A stretch of DNA of 64,000 bases from Arachis hypogaea (GCF_003086295.3 NC_092050.1:148372699-148436698); one strand, 5' to 3'. Shown: positions 49,289 through 60,165, counted from the first letter of the stretch. The notes: generated by a model from the letters alone, not told the origin. Made by a program: numbers and translations.

Positions 49289-50783
49289 CCTTATACATTT
49301 TGCTGGTTTTTAAATTTTTATTATATATCTAAACAAGAAAATATGACTCATTTAAGTTTAGTTCAAAGATAAGAACTAAAATGTTATGCGTGGAATAGGA
49401 AAAAATTATATATAATTTTTTTTAATAAAAATTAATTTGAACCAAACAAACAATCAAAAGCCAATTTTTTTCTTAATTTGTTGACTAAGGTTTTTTTATT
49501 TTTTTTGTAGAATAATATTTTTTATTCTTTTTTTTTTCACATAAAAAAAATATTGAAATGGATTAAATAAAAATAAATAAAATGAAAAAAATTTATAAAT
49601 ATTGAGTACATACAGTAAGGTACTCATGAATAGAAATATTTTGTTGAAAAGATATAATTATTTAATAAATTATAATTTAAAGGAACGAGATAACTTTTTA
49701 AATATAATTTATTTAGTCTATTTATATTTGTATACGTTTATTAGTATGTATGGTCAAAGTATTTAAATGAAAAAAGAGTTTAAATAGTAATGGGGTTTTT
49801 ACTCGAACTTTTAAACATAACATTCTCATTGTACCACTATCATCGAGTTGGTATACGAAGAGATTAAAAAACCGAAACCAAAATATTCTAGTTATAATCG
49901 TAAATTTTCTCTGCTGTAAAGGTAATATACATACGATATGTAGTTTTATTTATTTTAGTGATTGATTATTTTGTTAAAATAATATATATAGCCAATATGT
50001 ATAAATATATAAATGCATACAACTATTTTATACATACTCATAGAATTATTGAAATTACAAAAAAAATGTTTGAAATATTTTAGAAGAAATGAATACATGC
50101 AACAACGTATTTAATTATTTAATGAATTGCAAACTTTTAATAAATTATAACTTTTTTAATAAATTACAATTCATGAAAAGAGAGAATATTTTCAAAAATA
50201 ATATATGAGGAGTGTTAGAAGGTTAAATTTATAGCCATCAATTAGTCACTATTTTTAATAGTGTAAAATTATATCTAATAGTATATAATTTTTTTTACTA
50301 ATTAAATACCGGTCAAATTTTAATAAAAATGTGACCCAAAACTTTTTTATAATATATATCTTACAGTGTCTTCTTTATCTCTCTCTATCACCAGTCAGTC
50401 TCATCTTCGTCGCCCCTCAACTCCCAAACATATTTAACTGGGAGTTGATCCAAAGAAGAATAAATAAAAGATTTTCTTTTTCGAAAATTAAATCCCAAGG
50501 ATAAGCCATGAAAATGAGAGAGATTTTTCTTTTTCATTTTTGCAAACAGAACTAGCAAAAATGAATTAGAAAAAAGTGAATTATTTTTGTTTTCATACGC
50601 AGCAAAATTGAGTTCGTTAGAATAGGTTGTTACATTCAAAATTTTAGGTTTATTTTCGTTGGTTTCATGTCCGAAAATGGGTGATTATTTTGTGCCACAT
50701 CTTTGCAGTACCAAGGATTAAAAATTACAAATCACAACTCATATCAATTGGATTAAATAGCTCTAGGAGCGTTCTTTTTTCCC
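48906..50783. other. AT-rich intergenic upstream of the PPR gene
   Basis: No gene seen. It holds a TA run (49252-49287) and, at about 50215-50345, a decayed copy of the GGGGCCAGCAATTTT MITE family described at 53404-53571. Confidence 0.45.
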
Positions 50784-52340
50784 ATGTCAAGTTGTAGCAT
50801 CAAGAAATGCCTCCAAGTATTGGAGAAATGCAAAAGCATGAACCAACTCAAGCAAGCACACGCTCAATTCTTCACCAATGGCCTTCACCATAACACCTTC
50901 GCACTCAGCAGGCTCCTCGCTTTCAGCACCCACCATCACGGAATCCTTGCTTATGCATTTAGAGTTTTCCAACACATTCACAATCCCACACTTTGCATAT
51001 TCAATACTGTCCTTAACGCTTTCTTCATCAATGGCAACCCTAAAGGCACAGTATATTTGTTCATTGACATGGTGCGCCGTGGATTGAACCCTGATCACTA
51101 CACCCTTCCTTGCGTGTTGAAGGCGTGTACCTCGCTTGAAAGTGTTTCCTTGGGGGAGATTGTTCATGGGTATGGATCAAAATTGGGGCTTTTATGTGAT
51201 GTCTTTGTGGGTAATGGTTTGATTTCGTTGTACTCTGCCTGCTGTGATCTTGTGGCTGCACGCAAGGTGTTTGATGAAATGCCTAATTTGAATGCTGTGT
51301 CTTGGACTATGATGATCGCAGGGTATGCTAAGGTGGGCGACATTGATTCAGCAAGGCTTTTCTTTGATGAAGCACCTGAGAGGGACAGGGGAATATGGGG
51401 TGCCATGATTTCTGGTTATGTGAAGAACAATTGCTTCAATGAAGGACTTCATCTATTTCGTTTAATACAGTCTACTGATGAGGTGCCAGATGAGTCTATA
51501 TTAGTAAGCATTCTTTCTGCCTGTGCCCATTTGGGGGCTTTGGATATTGGCATTTGGGTACACAGATATCTGAATGAAGCAAGGGTTACATTTAGCATTC
51601 GTTTGAGTACCAGTTTGTTGGACATGTATGCAAAATGTGGTCACTTGGACATGGCTAAAAGACTATTTGATTCCATGAAAGAGAGAGACGTTGTGTGTTG
51701 GAATGCAATGATTTTTGGGATGGCAATGCATGGAGATGGAATAAGCGCACTCCAGTTGTTTTCGGATATGGAAAAGGCAGGGATAAAGGTGGATGATCTA
51801 ACATTCATAGCCATTTTTACAGCTTGTAGTTATTCCGGTATGGTACTTGAAGGTCTGAAATTGTTAGATAAGATGTGTAATGTGCACAAGATTAAGCCGA
51901 AGATCGAACATTACGGTTGTCTAGTTGACTTGCTCAGTCGAGCTGGTCTCTTCAAAGAAGCCATGGTTATGATAAGAAGAATAAGAGATTCAAGCAGCGG
52001 CACCTCTGAAGAGGCATTGTCTTGGAGGGCCTTTTTAAGTGCATGCTGCAACCATGGACAAACTAAAATTGCCGAATTTGCAGCTGCCAAACTCTTGAAG
52101 TTGGAGAACCACAGTGGTGTCTATGTTTTGCTTTCAAATTTATATGCAACAACCGGGAAATACAGTGAAACAAGAAGGGTTAGGGATATGATGAAGAATA
52201 AAGGATCAGAGAAAGCACCAGGTTGCAGCTCAGTTGAGATTGATGGGGTTATTAGTGAATTCATTGCCAGTGAAAAAACTCATCTACAAATGCATGAAAT
52301 ACACTCAGTTTTGAAGAAAATGCATATGCAATTGGATTAA
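50784..52340 (+). CDS. Pentatricopeptide repeat protein, PLS class with E/E+ end
   Basis: This intronless 518-aa protein belongs to the plant PLS PPR family, whose members bind organellar RNA, mostly for C-to-U editing in mitochondria or plastids. Tandem PPR motifs run through most of it; clear ones include NTVLNAFFINGNPKGTVYLF, LISLYSACCDLVAARKVFDE, VSWTMMIAGYAKVGDIDSAR, LLDMYAKCGHLDMAKRLFDS and CWNAMIFGMAMHGDGISALQ. An E-type region follows (SWRAFLSACCNHGQ, YVLLSNLYATTGKYSETRRV, PGCSSVEIDG), then a short E+-like stretch (EFIASEKTHLQMHEIHSVL). It stops without a DYW deaminase domain, so editing would need a DYW partner. The N-terminus (MSSCSIKKCLQVLEKC) looks like the usual start. A targeting peptide is not obvious. 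The RNA target cannot be told from the sequence. Confidence 0.93.
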   Translation: MSSCSIKKCLQVLEKCKSMNQLKQAHAQFFTNGLHHNTFALSRLLAFSTHHHGILAYAFRVFQHIHNPTLCIFNTVLNAFFINGNPKGTVYLFIDMVRRGLNPDHYTLPCVLKACTSLESVSLGEIVHGYGSKLGLLCDVFVGNGLISLYSACCDLVAARKVFDEMPNLNAVSWTMMIAGYAKVGDIDSARLFFDEAPERDRGIWGAMISGYVKNNCFNEGLHLFRLIQSTDEVPDESILVSILSACAHLGALDIGIWVHRYLNEARVTFSIRLSTSLLDMYAKCGHLDMAKRLFDSMKERDVVCWNAMIFGMAMHGDGISALQLFSDMEKAGIKVDDLTFIAIFTACSYSGMVLEGLKLLDKMCNVHKIKPKIEHYGCLVDLLSRAGLFKEAMVMIRRIRDSSSGTSEEALSWRAFLSACCNHGQTKIAEFAAAKLLKLENHSGVYVLLSNLYATTGKYSETRRVRDMMKNKGSEKAPGCSSVEIDGVISEFIASEKTHLQMHEIHSVLKKMHMQLD

Positions 52341-52904
52341 CATTTCTCGTTGACATGAAACATATTCTGTTGGCTAGTTGACACACATTATATATTTTGA
52401 CCACTCAGACGAATAAATAAACGAAGAGGTTTGTTAATAATTAGATGGATATAATCTAGTATTTTTTAATAATAAATATTTAAATAATATTATATATTAA
52501 AATTTGAATATTTAATTTAGCATATAAATATAAAAAAATTAAGAGTACTGTACTCTAGGATAACATTAGGATTCACGTAATAAGTAGTACTAAAGATTTT
52601 GAAAGAAGAAAAAAAAAACCATTTATGCCCGCAAACCTTTTCAATTTGTTTAAGAACACCAATTTAGCAAATTCCATAACATAAAACCCTCAATTTTCCT
52701 AACTATGATAGACCACTATGATAGACCACTGTGCAAGTTTGGATACTTTTATAGTTGACTTGACGTATCTTGCGGTAGGTAATTTTCTTATTAGAAGACA
52801 CCATCTTCAGACTGAAGGAAAATGTTGTAATCAACAGACGCAAATGCAAATGAAATTGTGAGCTCAGTTGATATTTAAGTACGCAGGAACTTGATATTTT
52901 TTAT
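52341..52904. other. AT-rich intergenic downstream of the PPR gene
   Basis: No gene seen; it includes the PPR 3' UTR. Confidence 0.45.
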
Positions 52905-53115
52905 AAGGTGGCTACTCCAATGAAAATTTTATGATTGTCATCATGTGAAAATATTTCATTTTGACCATTGGATGATAGATTGTAGGGCTTGATTTTTACT
53001 TGAAGTAAAAGTGTTACCTTTATTCAAAATGTTGCTAAACAAATAAGTTACACTTTTTAAACAAGGATCATCATGAAAAGATGTTTTTGGCATCTTCATG
53101 GGAGTAGTTGCCTTT
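52905..53115. mobile_element. MITE with AGG..(A/G)CTACTCC.ATGAA ends
   Basis: The left end AGGTGGCTACTCCAATGAA and the complement of the right end (AGGCAACTACTCCCATGAA) are inverted repeats. The flanks are TTTTATA-like on both sides. No coding. Confidence 0.6.
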
Positions 53116-53403
53116 TTATAAATAGCCACTTCTCATGAGTTATCGCCATCGCTAGCTTTTCCTTTCAGGCTTTCGCATTGAGCTCCTTCAAAGACTTCTA
53201 ATTAGGTCTAACACCTTAAATCAAATATATTTTAAAAAAAAATTTTAAATGAAGTGTCATTTATTGGGAAAAACATCTCTTTTAAGCATTATACAAAATA
53301 AAGGAGAGTACATAAAGATACTTAAGCATTATGTATATGTATTTGCAAAAGAAAATTCAAGCATATATAAATTTTATAATAATAATAATAATAATAATTT
53401 TTG
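53116..53403. other. Intergenic
   Basis: Nothing recognised; it ends in an AAT repeat (53380-53398). Confidence 0.4.
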
Positions 53404-53571
53404 AAGAATGCTAGGGGCCAGCAATTTTGATATTTTGTAATCATCAATTGACCATCAATAGTATTTTTAATGATGTGAGATTACATCTAATGGTGGGAGA
53501 TCACTCACTTTTGTTTTGATGATTAAGTGTTAGCCAGAAAACACAAAAATTGCTGGCCCCTAAACTTTTCC
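53404..53571. mobile_element. MITE with GGGGCCAGCAATTTT terminal inverted repeats
   Basis: The ends GAATGCTAGGGGCCAGCAAT and ATTGCTGGCCCCTAAACTTT are inverted copies. It is the same family as 59506-59674 and inserted in an AAT-rich stretch. Confidence 0.75.
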
Positions 53572-54082
53572 TAATAATAATAATACATAAAATATGTATG
53601 TACACACTAATTTAAATACTTATATGTAATATAATAATGATAACAATATTAATAACACAAATAAAAAATCCCGTGTAGGATCATATTTTTATGCAGGCAC
53701 ATGCTCAGGTAGAAGCAAGAGAATATTTGTTTTCACAAAAATTTTGATAAAAAAACATAAATATATATAAAATTTAATATTTATCTTTTTGTTATATTAT
53801 GTTTATCCTAAAATAAATAAATAAATAAATTAAAAAAATAATGATAATTAATTTCATGATACTAGTTAATTAGAAGTTATTTGGAATATGTCTTAAAATA
53901 TCAATAGTTTATTTAAGTAAGTGTCAAAAATTTAAATTTTATTTTGTATATATAATAATTTATTGGATAATGACAAACTCTTAAATGAAATTCAGATCTA
54001 CAACAGATTAATTCTTGATTTATTATGCTAGCGTATATTATAAAAAAAAATAAAATATCTATACATAAATTTTACTTTATAT
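53572..54082. other. AT-rich intergenic
   Basis: Nothing recognised. Confidence 0.4.
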
Positions 54083-54087
54083 ATTTT

Positions 54088-54396
54088 TAATAAAACGGAA
54101 AGAGTATGTAAGGATAATAAAATTGTGAAAGAATAATGAAAGAAAAGAAAAAATGAAGAAATTTTATTGATTGTTGATTGATTGAAATTGTAAACTATAA
54201 AAGTAAAACTAAATATATATAGAGTATTGACCTATGAAAGATAAAAGCAAATAAAGATAAGATAAGGATAAACAAAGATAACATAATAATAAAGACTAAA
54301 ATTATAACTGAATTTGTGTATTCTGTTAGGCTGAATTTGTGGGTCGTGAGACTTTTTTATTGTTGTCATGGGCTAAGGTGGAAGAGTGATTTAATA
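54088..54396 (-). repeat. Copia-2 3' LTR (left)
   Basis: It is 309 bp, plus strand from TAATAAAACGGAAAGAG to GTGATTTAATA. It matches the right LTR once the MITE, its TSD and a 12-bp duplication there are set aside. Confidence 0.88.
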
Positions 54397-54856
54397 CGCT
54401 CTCGCAAGCTAGAGGACTAAAGATGTTAAGAACACCAAGCTTATTCAAATTAAGATGGAAGGGTTGAGAAGACAAATGCTTGGTAGTTGCCTAGAAGAGG
54501 GAATGGGGAGGAGTTTCATCACTCCAACTTGAGCTTTTTGTCAAACCAAGTGACAATCAACCTCTAAATGTTTGGTCCGTTCATGAAAAATCGGGTTAGC
54601 AGCAATATGAAGAGCACTCTGAGTATCACAATATAAAACTGGTGGACGGATAGGAGAGATGCGTAAAAATTGTAATACATTTAGTATCCATTGAAGTTCA
54701 CAAATTGTGTTAGCAAGTGCACGATATTCTGCTTCAGTGGATAATCGAGTAACGGTGGTTGGTGGTTTGTTTCTTGTCTTCTAAGAGACTAAAGAACTGC
54801 CTAAAAAAAATAATAACATGTTAAAGATCGTCGAGTGTCAGGACATCCGGCCCAAT
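54397..54856 (-). pseudogene. Copia-2 RNase H fragment
   Basis: The minus strand reads TRLSTEAEYRALANTICELQ, LYCDTQSALHIAANP and ERTKHLEVDCHLV, the usual copia RNase H end. A stop (V*QK) and frame changes interrupt it. It is cut off from RT by the hAT-like insertion right after the DSDWAG position. Confidence 0.88.
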
Positions 54857-55592
54857 CAGAGGCAGATTTAGGGGACCAGCATGGCCCCACTAAATTTTCA
54901 AAACTTAAAATACATTAGATATAATGTTTAAAAGTCGTGACAAATATACTTTTTAGTTCAGTGGTTAAAGGGAGGCATTATATACTTCAAAGCATGAATT
55001 CAAGTCCCATATCATGCATTTAAAATTTATTTTCTTTTGTTCTTTCAATTATTTTTTTATAATTTTTCTATTTATTATTATATAAAAATACTTTGATTTT
55101 TATAATAATTTTTAATTGAATGTAATAAGAAAATATATACATAAAAATAAATTAGATTAAATTTTATTTTGTATAATATTAAAATCAAAATATATTAAGT
55201 GAATTATTTATTAATATAAATATATCTTATATATTATATTCATTAATTTATTTTAAATACATATATTAAAAGTATTAGAAAAATAAATTTATATTATTTA
55301 TGCTATATCTTTTATAATAAGAATAAAATTCAATTTTTTTTATAATTCTTCTATCTATTATTATATAAAAATATTTTAGTTTTTATAATAATTTTTAATT
55401 GAATGTAATAAGAAAATATATACATAAAAATAAATTAGATTAAATTTTATTTTTTATAATATTAAAATCAAAATATATCAAGTGAATTATTTATTAATAT
55501 GAATATATCTTATATATTATATTCATTAATTTATTTTAAATACATATATTAAAAGTATTAAAGAAACAAATTTATATTATTTATGTTATATC

Positions 55593-55873
55593 TATAAGGT
55601 CCCACATCGGTTGGGGAGGGGAATGAAGCATGCCTTATAAAGGTGTGGATACCTCTCCCTAGCGTGACATGTTTTGACGAGTGAGTGTGGGGGGTTTCGA
55701 CTATCATCCCTATCGTCAAAGGTAAAATCGTGAGGCCTTGTGTGCCAAAGCGGATGATATCGTGCTAGCGGGTGGTCTGAGCTGTTATAGATGGTATCAG
55801 AGCCGGAGCCCGGATCGATGTGTCAGCGAGGGCGCGAACAATATCGTGCTAGCGGGTGGTCTGGGCTGTTACA
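55593..55873 (+). mobile_element. TRIM (terminal-repeat retrotransposon in miniature), truncated
   Basis: It is 281 bp with a perfect 5-bp TSD ATATC (55588-55592 and 55874-55878). LTR 1 (55593-55789) starts TATAAGGTCCCACATCGGTT and ends GAGCTGTTATA. A PBS TGGTATCAGAGCC (55792-55804) follows two bases later. Then comes a short spacer and only the last 30 or so bases of LTR 2 (TATCGTGCTAGCGGGTGGTC ... TGTTACA). From memory the GGTCCCACATCGGTTGGGGA start marks a TRIM found across plants. Confidence 0.88.
55792..55804 (+). other. TRIM primer binding site
   Basis: TGGTATCAGAGCC is an exact complement of the 3' end expected for initiator-Met tRNA. Confidence 0.85.
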
Positions 55874-56099
55874 ATATCTTTTATAATAAAGATAAAAATT
55901 AAAATTTTATGGAAAAACACTTTGATATAAATAATTTTTTTAAAATTAATTTTAGTTTAAAATAATATTAAAATATACAATTTTTTTATTAAAACTTTCC
56001 GTTTTAATATGGCACTTTTAATTTTTTTATTTCCGCCCCCTCTTTATAAGATTTCTGGATCCGCCACGGGGCCCAATCAGAGTCACTGAAGTCGAGAAG

Positions 56100-57107
56100 C
56101 TAAATTTCCGATTCTCTTGAAAAAAAAAAAAGTCTTTTGCCGAGGCTAGTTTTCAGATATCGTAACACATGCTTGGCAGCTTGAAGATGAGATTTAGTAG
56201 GAGATGCCATAAATTGACTTAATTGTTGAGTGGCATACATGATGTTCGGTCGAGTAGTGGTGAGATAAATAAGACGCCCAACCAAACGGCGATATACAAA
56301 AGGGTCAGATAGCAGGGGATTTTTGTCTTGATATAGTCTTGTGGTACTATCCATTGGAACAGAGGCAGACTTAGCACCTAATAAACCAGAATCCTCCAAA
56401 AGATCAAGAAAATATTTTCTCTGAGATAAGCAAATTTCCTTCACTGATTGAGTAATCTCAATACCCAAAAAATATTTTAATAGACCCAAGTCTTTAATTC
56501 AAAAGTATTGGTGCAAAATAGACTTAATGGCAGCAAGTTCAGAAATAGAATTACCAGTGAGAATAATATCGTCAACATAGACTAGAAGGATAGAAATTTG
56601 AGCACCAGTAAATTTAGCAAATAAACTATAATCAGATAAGGTCTGCTGATATCCATGAGATAGCAAAAGATGAGAAAGTTTGCCATACCACATACGACTA
56701 GATTGTCGTAAACCATACAGTGATTTTAGTAGCTTGCAGCATTGATTCGGTCGAGGAGATGTAAATCTGGGTGGCAGAGTTATATAAACATCCTCAGAAA
56801 GATCCCCATGTAAGAAAGCATTATTAATATCCAACTGATGTATGGGCCAATGCTTCATAGAGGCCAATGCCAAAACTAATCTGGTGGTGGCAGGCTTGAC
56901 AATAGGGGAGAAAGTTTTCAAGAAATCAACACCTTCAGTCTGAATGAATCCTTTTGCCACAAGTCGTGCTTTATATCGATCAACTGGACCATCAGGCTTG
57001 CGTTTTATGCGATAGACACATTTACAGCCAACCGGCTTAACGCCTGCAGGACAATCAACAAGACGCCAAGTTTTGTCCAGCTCAAGAGCATCTAACTCAT
57101 CTTTCAT
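56100..57107 (-). pseudogene. Copia-2 reverse transcriptase
   Basis: The two long stretches 56499-57107 and 56100-56489 together span RVT_2. Motifs are AMKDELDALELDKTWRLVD, YKARLVAKGFIQTEGVDF, FSPIVKPATTRLVLALA, HQLDINNAFLHGDLSEDVY, SLYGLRQSSRMWYGKLS, an intact YVDD box in LLVYVDDIILTGN, then LLKYFLGIEI and TRPNIMYATQQLSQFM. One frame break near 56490-56498 and the hAT-like insertion disable it; otherwise it is the best preserved TE protein here. Confidence 0.9.
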
Positions 57108-57660
57108 AGCACTACGCCAATTAGAGTGTTGATTGGCGTCCTTAAAAGACGTTGGCTCAATGTCAGAATGTAGAGATAAAGAAACTTTTTATGTGAAGAT
57201 GAAAGAGAAGAAAAAATACATGACTAAAGATAAAGGATACTTCCACTTTGAGGGAGATTGATTTGTAGAAATGAGAGAGAAATTGCACAAGTAATCAGAG
57301 AGATATGCTGGAGGTCGGTGAGGTCGGTTGGAATGACGAGGATGGAGTTGCTCAGGTGGTGAAGAGGGTGACGGGGGATGAGGAGGTGATGGTGGACTGG
57401 TGTCTAGTGCGGAAGGAGAGATGGGTGTGTGTGTTGAAAGATATTGGATGGTCATGGGTTCAACTTGGTTAGGAAATGACAGTTAGGAAGAAGGAGAGGT
57501 TGTTAGAGAAAATAAAAAATTAAATGGAGTTGGGTCAATGGGTATAGGTGAGGGTTCAACTGGAAGACTAACTAAATCTTGTTTTTGAGAATGTGTGTTT
57601 GGTAATGTTGGGATGAGTGTATGGAATTGGACATTTTTTGTGACTAAAGGCAAAATCATT
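57108..57660 (-). pseudogene. Copia-2 linker between integrase and RT
   Basis: A Pro/Ser-rich stretch (SPPSPPHPPSPSSPP) and RHSNRPHRPPAYLSDYLCN (consensus R.SR..R.P.YL.DY.C) mark the usual variable linker. Frame breaks on both sides. Confidence 0.75.
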
Positions 57661-58450
57661 TCATAAAAAAATCACATTTTTAGAAATTTCAATTCTTTTA
57701 TCTTCTAAAACATAAACAATATATCCTTTAAAATCATGTTGAAATCCAATAAACACAGCCTTTTTGGCTCTTGGATCAAATTTTGATCTGTTTGCCATTA
57801 GGGTAGAAACAGAACATAAGCATCCAAAAACTTTAATGTCATGATAATTTGGTGGATGATTCAATAAAATCTCAAATGGTGTTTTAAAATTAATGGCGGA
57901 TGATGGAACTCTGTTAAGTAAATAAACAGCATGTTTAACAGCATAAGACTAAAAAGATGATGGTAAATTAGATTGAAACATAAGAGCACGAGCTATATGC
58001 AAAATATGTTGATGCTTGCGTTCTACCCTTTCATTTTGTTGAGGAGTTTCAACACAACTACATTGATGAATAATGCCCTTTGAAGCATAAAAATCATGTA
58101 AAATAAATTCTGGTCTATTATCGGAACGAATAATTTTGACTTTAGAGTTGAAATGTGTTTCAACTAAAGTAATAAAATTTTTTACATGATTTTGTACTTC
58201 TCCTTTTGATTTATTAAAATAACCCATGTAAAGCTGCTAAAATCATCAACAATAGTAAAAAAATATTTATGATTATGAATAGAATTTTGTCGAAACGGAC
58301 CCCAAATATCAAAATGTAATAAATCAAAACTTGCATTGACTTTGTTAAAACTTTGAGAAAATGAAATTTTTTTTTGTTTAGAAAGATGACAAATGTCACA
58401 AGTCTCGTCATGATGTATAGAGATAAAAGGAAAATATTTATGTAAATGAT
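57661..58450 (-). pseudogene. Copia-2 integrase
   Basis: Minus-strand signatures: a zinc-region remnant near 58390, VKIIRSDNRPEFILHDFY, KGIIHQCSCVETPQQNERVE then RKHQHILHIARAL (catalytic Glu kept; Gly of NGRVER changed), then KVFGCLCSVSTLMANRSKFD with PRAKKAVFIGF. Stops and shifts at 57948 and around 58213-58227 divide it. Confidence 0.87.
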
Positions 58451-59104
58451 TAAATCTTTGTCTAGAAAGGTGTCCTAAACGAAAATGCCATATATTTGAA
58501 GGTGTAATGGGTGAAGATTGGATGAAATTTATAGAGTGTGTAGTAGATGATTTTTACCGAAATTGAATTTAAAGACATATAATCCCTCTCTCATTTTTTC
58601 CAAATCAATCGTCCCCAAATTGTTGCTCTGTAGAGTGCAAGAAGAAGATGAAAAAGTGAGTTCACATATGAGTGTTCAAGTAATTTTTGAGACGGAGATA
58701 ATATTAAAGTTGAAATGAGGTAAATAAAAAACATCATGAAGAACCAAGGATTGTGAAAATTGAACAATGCCTTTATAAGAAATAGTAGTTTGAGAACCAT
58801 TTGGTAAATAAACAATAATAGGAGAAATTTGTCTGTAAGAAATAAACCAAAACAAATTTGATGCAATGTGATCTGTGGCACCAGAATCAATGATCCAAGT
58901 ATTCAAGAATGAATCTCGATTTAAAAAATTGTTAACAATAGAAAAAGTATTGAAAGAACAAAGATAATGAGTAGTTGGACTTGACAAAAGCTCAAGTGAA
59001 TTTGAAGGACGAGTTTTTTCATTGGAAGGAAGTGCCATGAAAGAAAAGTGATGAGCTAACGAAAGATCCAAAAGAGGTTCCTCATGAAGTTGCTCGTGTG
59101 CCAT
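58451..59104 (-). pseudogene. Copia-2 protease and GAG-preintegrase region
   Basis: The open stretch from 59104 has TWIIDSGATDHIAS, an intact aspartic-protease DSGA motif, then VYLPNGSQTTIS and FNFNIISVSKIT. The part left of 58676 is frameshifted. Only about 130 bp separate it from the PBS, so nearly all of gag is deleted. Confidence 0.87.
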
Positions 59105-59224
59105 TTTTCCTTGACTTAGGATAGAGTAGGGAGGTTGATTATTTATAGTGGGAGGGGAGGTTGAAGGGGTTTTAGGATCTGAATTGGGTTGGTTTATCCA
59201 TGAATGTCAGTAGAGCTCAAGAGG

Positions 59225-59237
59225 AGCTCTGATATCA
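59225..59237 (-). other. Copia-2 primer binding site
   Basis: On the minus strand TGATATCAGAGCT directly follows the 5' LTR; it is one base off TGGTATCAGAGC. Confidence 0.75.
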
Positions 59238-59735
59238 TAATAAAACGGAAAGAGTACATAAAGAGTATGTAAGGATAATAAAATTGTGAAAGAATAAGGA
59301 AAGAAAAAAAAAGATGAAAAAATTTTATTGATTGTTGATTAATTGAAATTGTAAACTATAAAGATAAAATTAAATATATATAGAGTATTGACTTATGAAA
59401 GATAAAAGCAAATAAAGATAAGATAAGGATAAATAAAGATAAAATAATAATAATAAAGACTAAAATTATAACTGAATTTGTGTATTCTGAGTTGAATTTG
59501 TAGACGGAAAAGTCTACGGGCCAGCAATTTTGTTAAATTCTGGCCAGCATATAACCAGCAAAGAAAAGTGAGCCATTTGATGAAATCTTACACCAATCTC
59601 ACACCATTAAAACCATCTTAATAGCTATTTGATGACTACAAATCACAAAAATTATTGGCCCCCTAGTATTCTTTTTTGTAGACTGTAAGATTTCTTTATT
59701 ATTGTTATAGACTAAGACGAAAGGGTGATTTAATA
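59238..59735 (-). repeat. Copia-2 5' LTR (right), with MITE insertion
   Basis: It is 498 bp. Removing the 169-bp MITE and one 9-bp TSD leaves 320 bp, which fits the 309-bp left LTR plus a 12-bp duplication (AGAGTACATA/AGAGTATGTA) near its start. Confidence 0.88.
59506..59674. mobile_element. Mutator-type MITE inside the Copia-2 LTR
   Basis: It is 169 bp with a perfect 9-bp direct repeat TTTGTAGAC (59497-59505, 59675-59683). Its ends are inverted: GGAAAAGTCTACGGGCCAGC and, complement, AAAGAATACTAGGGGGCCAA. It is the same family as 53404-53571. Confidence 0.87.
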
Positions 59736-59740
59736 ATTTT

Positions 59741-60165
59741 TGCCCCATTATTAATTTTTTCTAAGTCTCTGTTTTTATGTAATATATTAATAGTAGTAAT
59801 GATGCAAATCAAATAACTATATAAAATCATAAATTTGCATTATATATCGTGTACATTTGACAATCGCCTCAATAAAACTAAATTAAATTCACTCACATGC
59901 TAAAATATATGCGAAAAGAGAAAAGTCTAAAATAAATAATTTAAAATATGAGAATTAATAGAATAATCTGTTAAATATTTCAATGTTATTTATAATTTTT
60001 AAGATATGTCAAAAACTAAATACTAAAAACAAATTATTCAAATCTATATTCTAGATTCTGATAAATTTATGATTTAATAAACAGGTTAATTAAACTTATA
60101 TTTCAAGGCAACTTTAAAATATTTAATTCATATATATAGTCATGTAAGTAAAAAAAATATAAGAT

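Larger units (their letters stand above)
55046..55905. repeat. Tandem duplication (about 283 bp) inside the hAT-like element
   Basis: Copy 1 (about 55046-55328) and copy 2 (about 55329-55592 plus 55879-55905) are almost identical: TTTTTAATTGAATGTAATAA, AAATTAGATTAAATTTTATT and AAATACATATATTAAAAGTA recur with a 283-bp offset. Confidence 0.85.
54857..56069. mobile_element. hAT-like non-autonomous element inside Copia-2 pol
   Basis: The element is 1,213 bp, flanked by a perfect 8-bp direct repeat GGCCCAAT (54849-54856 and 56070-56077), the hAT size. Its imperfect inverted ends are CAGAGGCAGATTTAG and, on the other strand, CCGTGGCGGATCCAG. No ORF. The interior has a tandem duplication of about 283 bp, and a TRIM interrupts the second copy. 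Confidence 0.82.
54088..59735 (-). mobile_element. Ty1/copia retrotransposon with TA...TA termini (Copia-2), multiply interrupted
   Basis: LTRs at 54088-54396 and 59238-59735 flank a minus-strand copia interior (protease, integrase, RT, RNase H). Direct repeats ATTTT (54083-54087, 59736-59740) form a perfect 5-bp TSD. On the sense strand the LTR starts TATTAAATCAC and ends TTTTATTA, a non-TGCA type. The right LTR abuts a PBS. Gag is almost wholly missing. A hAT-like element (54857-56069) splits pol, and a MITE sits in the right LTR. Confidence 0.9.

Noticed and set aside
50787..51406. Minus-strand frames opposite the PPR gene
   Set aside because: They are shadows of the PPR coding sequence.
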